Shown one piece after another: positions 5,932 through 6,907 of a stretch of 6,907 nt of DNA. The DNA comes from Candidatus Poribacteria bacterium (GTDB lineage: Bacteria > Poribacteria > WGA-4E > GCA-2687025), in contig JAQBWJ010000116.1 of NCBI GenBank assembly GCA_027625215.1, positions 1 to 6,907 on the forward strand, in the 5' to 3' direction. A model generated the notes under the pieces. The model made no database searches and was not told the DNA's origin. It saw only the letters and a list, made by a program, of their open reading frames with translations. Numbering within the stretch: the stretch's first letter is position 1; each line of letters starts with the position of its first letter. Both the position numbers and the translations under genes were made by a program.

Positions 5932-6016
5932 TACGTCGGGGCGTCCCTTCGCATGTCAATCAACAAGAGGCATGGGGGAAGGGTAACATCCGGCGGTTTG
6001 AATCGACAATGAACGG

Positions 6017-6736
6017 TCACTCGCCGGAGTCGGCGCTTTCAGGGAAAAGAAGATGCTGCGCCGCGTCATACAAACGTGATTCCAACCGCGCGTCGATCAC
6101 GTTCGTCTGACCCTGCACCACCGCGCCGCCGACCGACACGGACTCGTCCGCGATAAAGGTGAGATTTTCGGTGCTCCACACGTCGGGGGGTTGCTCGGCG
6201 AGCCGCTCGTAGTCGGTTGGACTCAACAACACGCGCACTTTGTCGGAGCGTGGGAGTTCGTCAATCGCGCCGTTCACAACGTCGATCAGCGCATCCCCGT
6301 CCATATCGACTTGGCGACGCAGCACCGCTTCCGCAATGACCAACGCCGCGCGCGGGATCCACAATTCCATCTGCTGTCGCGCTTGTTCCTGCTCGGCGGT
6401 GAAGGCTTCCGCGCCCTGTTTCAACGCTTCCAGCAGCGAGTTGAAATGCTCCTCCAACGAGGCGGTCATTTGGGCTTCCACTTCCTGCGAGGCTTCCTGA
6501 TAGCCGCGCTCGTAGCCTTCCTTAAGCCCTTGTTCGTGACCCACACGGTTGCCTTCTTGGAACCCTTCCTCGCGGGCGATCTGAGAGGCTGATGGAGGAG
6601 GGGGGACGTTCGCCGCCCGTTCCGAGTGCGCTTCGTCCGCTTCCGACCCAAGAGACGGGTGGTTCCGCGCAAACCGCATGTACTCGTACCGTTGAAGGTC
6701 GGCGGTCTCGTTGGCGTCGCGGCGACGAATCTTCAC
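6017..6736 (-). CDS. fliH: Flagellar assembly protein FliH
   Basis: This 239-aa protein is the peripheral-stalk-like partner and regulator of the FliI ATPase in flagellar type III export, cytoplasmic at the base of the motor. The hallmark is a glycine at every fourth position from G58 to G78 (G58, 62, 66, 70, 74, 78), the FliH GxxxG helix repeat. A coiled-coil-like region (about 81-125) follows, then the FliI-binding C-terminal domain with IPRAALVIAEAVLRRQV (127-143) and the conserved end VSVGGAVVQGQTNVIDARLE (200-219). The N-terminal 50 residues are charged and then proline-rich, as is common in this family. The start is GTG 6736, with AAGGGA about 7 nt upstream. It lies 34 bp behind fliG on the same strand, in one operon. 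The FliI gene that normally follows is absent here; a toxin-antitoxin pair follows instead. Confidence 0.93.
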   Translation of the reverse strand: MKIRRRDANETADLQRYEYMRFARNHPSLGSEADEAHSERAANVPPPPSASQIAREEGFQEGNRVGHEQGLKEGYERGYQEASQEVEAQMTASLEEHFNSLLEALKQGAEAFTAEQEQARQQMELWIPRAALVIAEAVLRRQVDMDGDALIDVVNGAIDELPRSDKVRVLLSPTDYERLAEQPPDVWSTENLTFIADESVSVGGAVVQGQTNVIDARLESRLYDAAQHLLFPESADSGE

Positions 6737-6770
6737 GGTGGTCCCTTACGTTAGGAAGGCGGCGTCTCGC

Positions 6771-6907
6771 TTAGACGAGGGGTTCGTTGCCGCCGAAGAC
6801 GATTACGCCCTCTTCCGCCATCTGTTTGGCGATATCGACTATCGAGTACTGCGCCTGCTCGACTTCGGAGATCGGGCGTTTCTGCATCGTTTCAAGTCGG
6901 TACTCGA
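6771..6907 (-). CDS. fliG: Flagellar motor switch protein FliG, C-terminal end (5' part outside window)
   Basis: Only the last 45 codons are in the window, read from the right edge to TAA at 6771-6773. The peptide contains KRPISEVEQAQYSIVDIAKQ and ends GGNEPLV. This matches the conserved FliG tail, where an R-P-[IV]-x-x-V-E-x-A-Q helix is followed by a short helix and a terminal Gly-Gly-x-E-x-x-V. FliG forms the rotor ring that couples stator torque to rotation and sits on FliF at the cytoplasmic face. The torque-helix charged residues lie upstream of the window. Its position directly before fliH agrees with the common fliF-fliG-fliH order and supports the call. Confidence 0.88.
   Translation of the reverse strand, partial: EYRLETMQKRPISEVEQAQYSIVDIAKQMAEEGVIVFGGNEPLV

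Noticed and set aside
5954..5959. Perfect TTGACA (minus strand) as a -35 box for the antitoxin gene
   Set aside because: A -10 box at normal spacing would fall on the antitoxin start codon, putting transcription inside the gene. No better -10 was found.
1..6907. CRISPR array, tRNA, rRNA, insertion sequence or prophage signatures
   Set aside because: I saw no regularly spaced repeats, cloverleaf-like sequence, transposase motif or terminal inverted repeats with target duplications.

Overview
This is a GC-rich bacterial chromosomal window with eight protein-coding genes, two of them cut by the window edges, plus one low-confidence gene remnant. I see no rRNA, tRNA, CRISPR array, insertion sequence or phage gene. 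The mix is an enolase-superfamily sugar-acid enzyme, a clan-A glycoside hydrolase, a PhyH-type oxygenase, a class C beta-lactamase-fold hydrolase, a glycine-rich RRM protein, flagellar FliG/FliH and a RelE-like module. It resembles environmental carbohydrate-degrading lineages such as Planctomycetota, Poribacteria or Latescibacterota. That placement is an inference from gene content, and the sequence alone does not fix the phylum.

Left third (1-2356, minus strand): a serine hydrolase (N-terminal 186 codons only) lies 79 bp downstream of a mandelate racemase/muconate lactonizing enzyme family protein, with a GC-rich hairpin between them. Upstream of these, behind an intrinsic terminator, is a small RRM protein with a nine-glycine tract. 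Its gene has a roughly 300-nt structured leader.

Middle (2657-5399): an AT-richer segment probably holds divergent promoters, leftward for the RRM gene and rightward for the glycoside hydrolase. The glycoside hydrolase probably starts at a TTG codon and has the two catalytic glutamates of a retaining clan-A enzyme. After 253 bp, which hold a possible remnant on the other strand and a strong hairpin, comes a PhyH/phytanoyl-CoA dioxygenase family protein. The hydrolase could release a sugar that the enolase-family enzyme processes after oxidation, but nothing in the window proves a shared pathway.

Right third (5396-6907, minus strand): the C-terminus of FliG is followed by FliH, which has an unbroken GxxxG ladder. 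After FliH, instead of the usual FliI ATPase gene, comes a two-gene RelE-like toxin-antitoxin cassette. The toxin stop codon overlaps the stop codon of the convergent PhyH gene, leaving no room for a terminator between them.

The points most worth a second look are the K-x-H motif replacing K-x-K in the enolase-family active site, the toxin-antitoxin cassette in the usual fliI position with its overlapping convergent end, and the long folded leader of the RRM gene. I did not find a clearly new multi-gene system.
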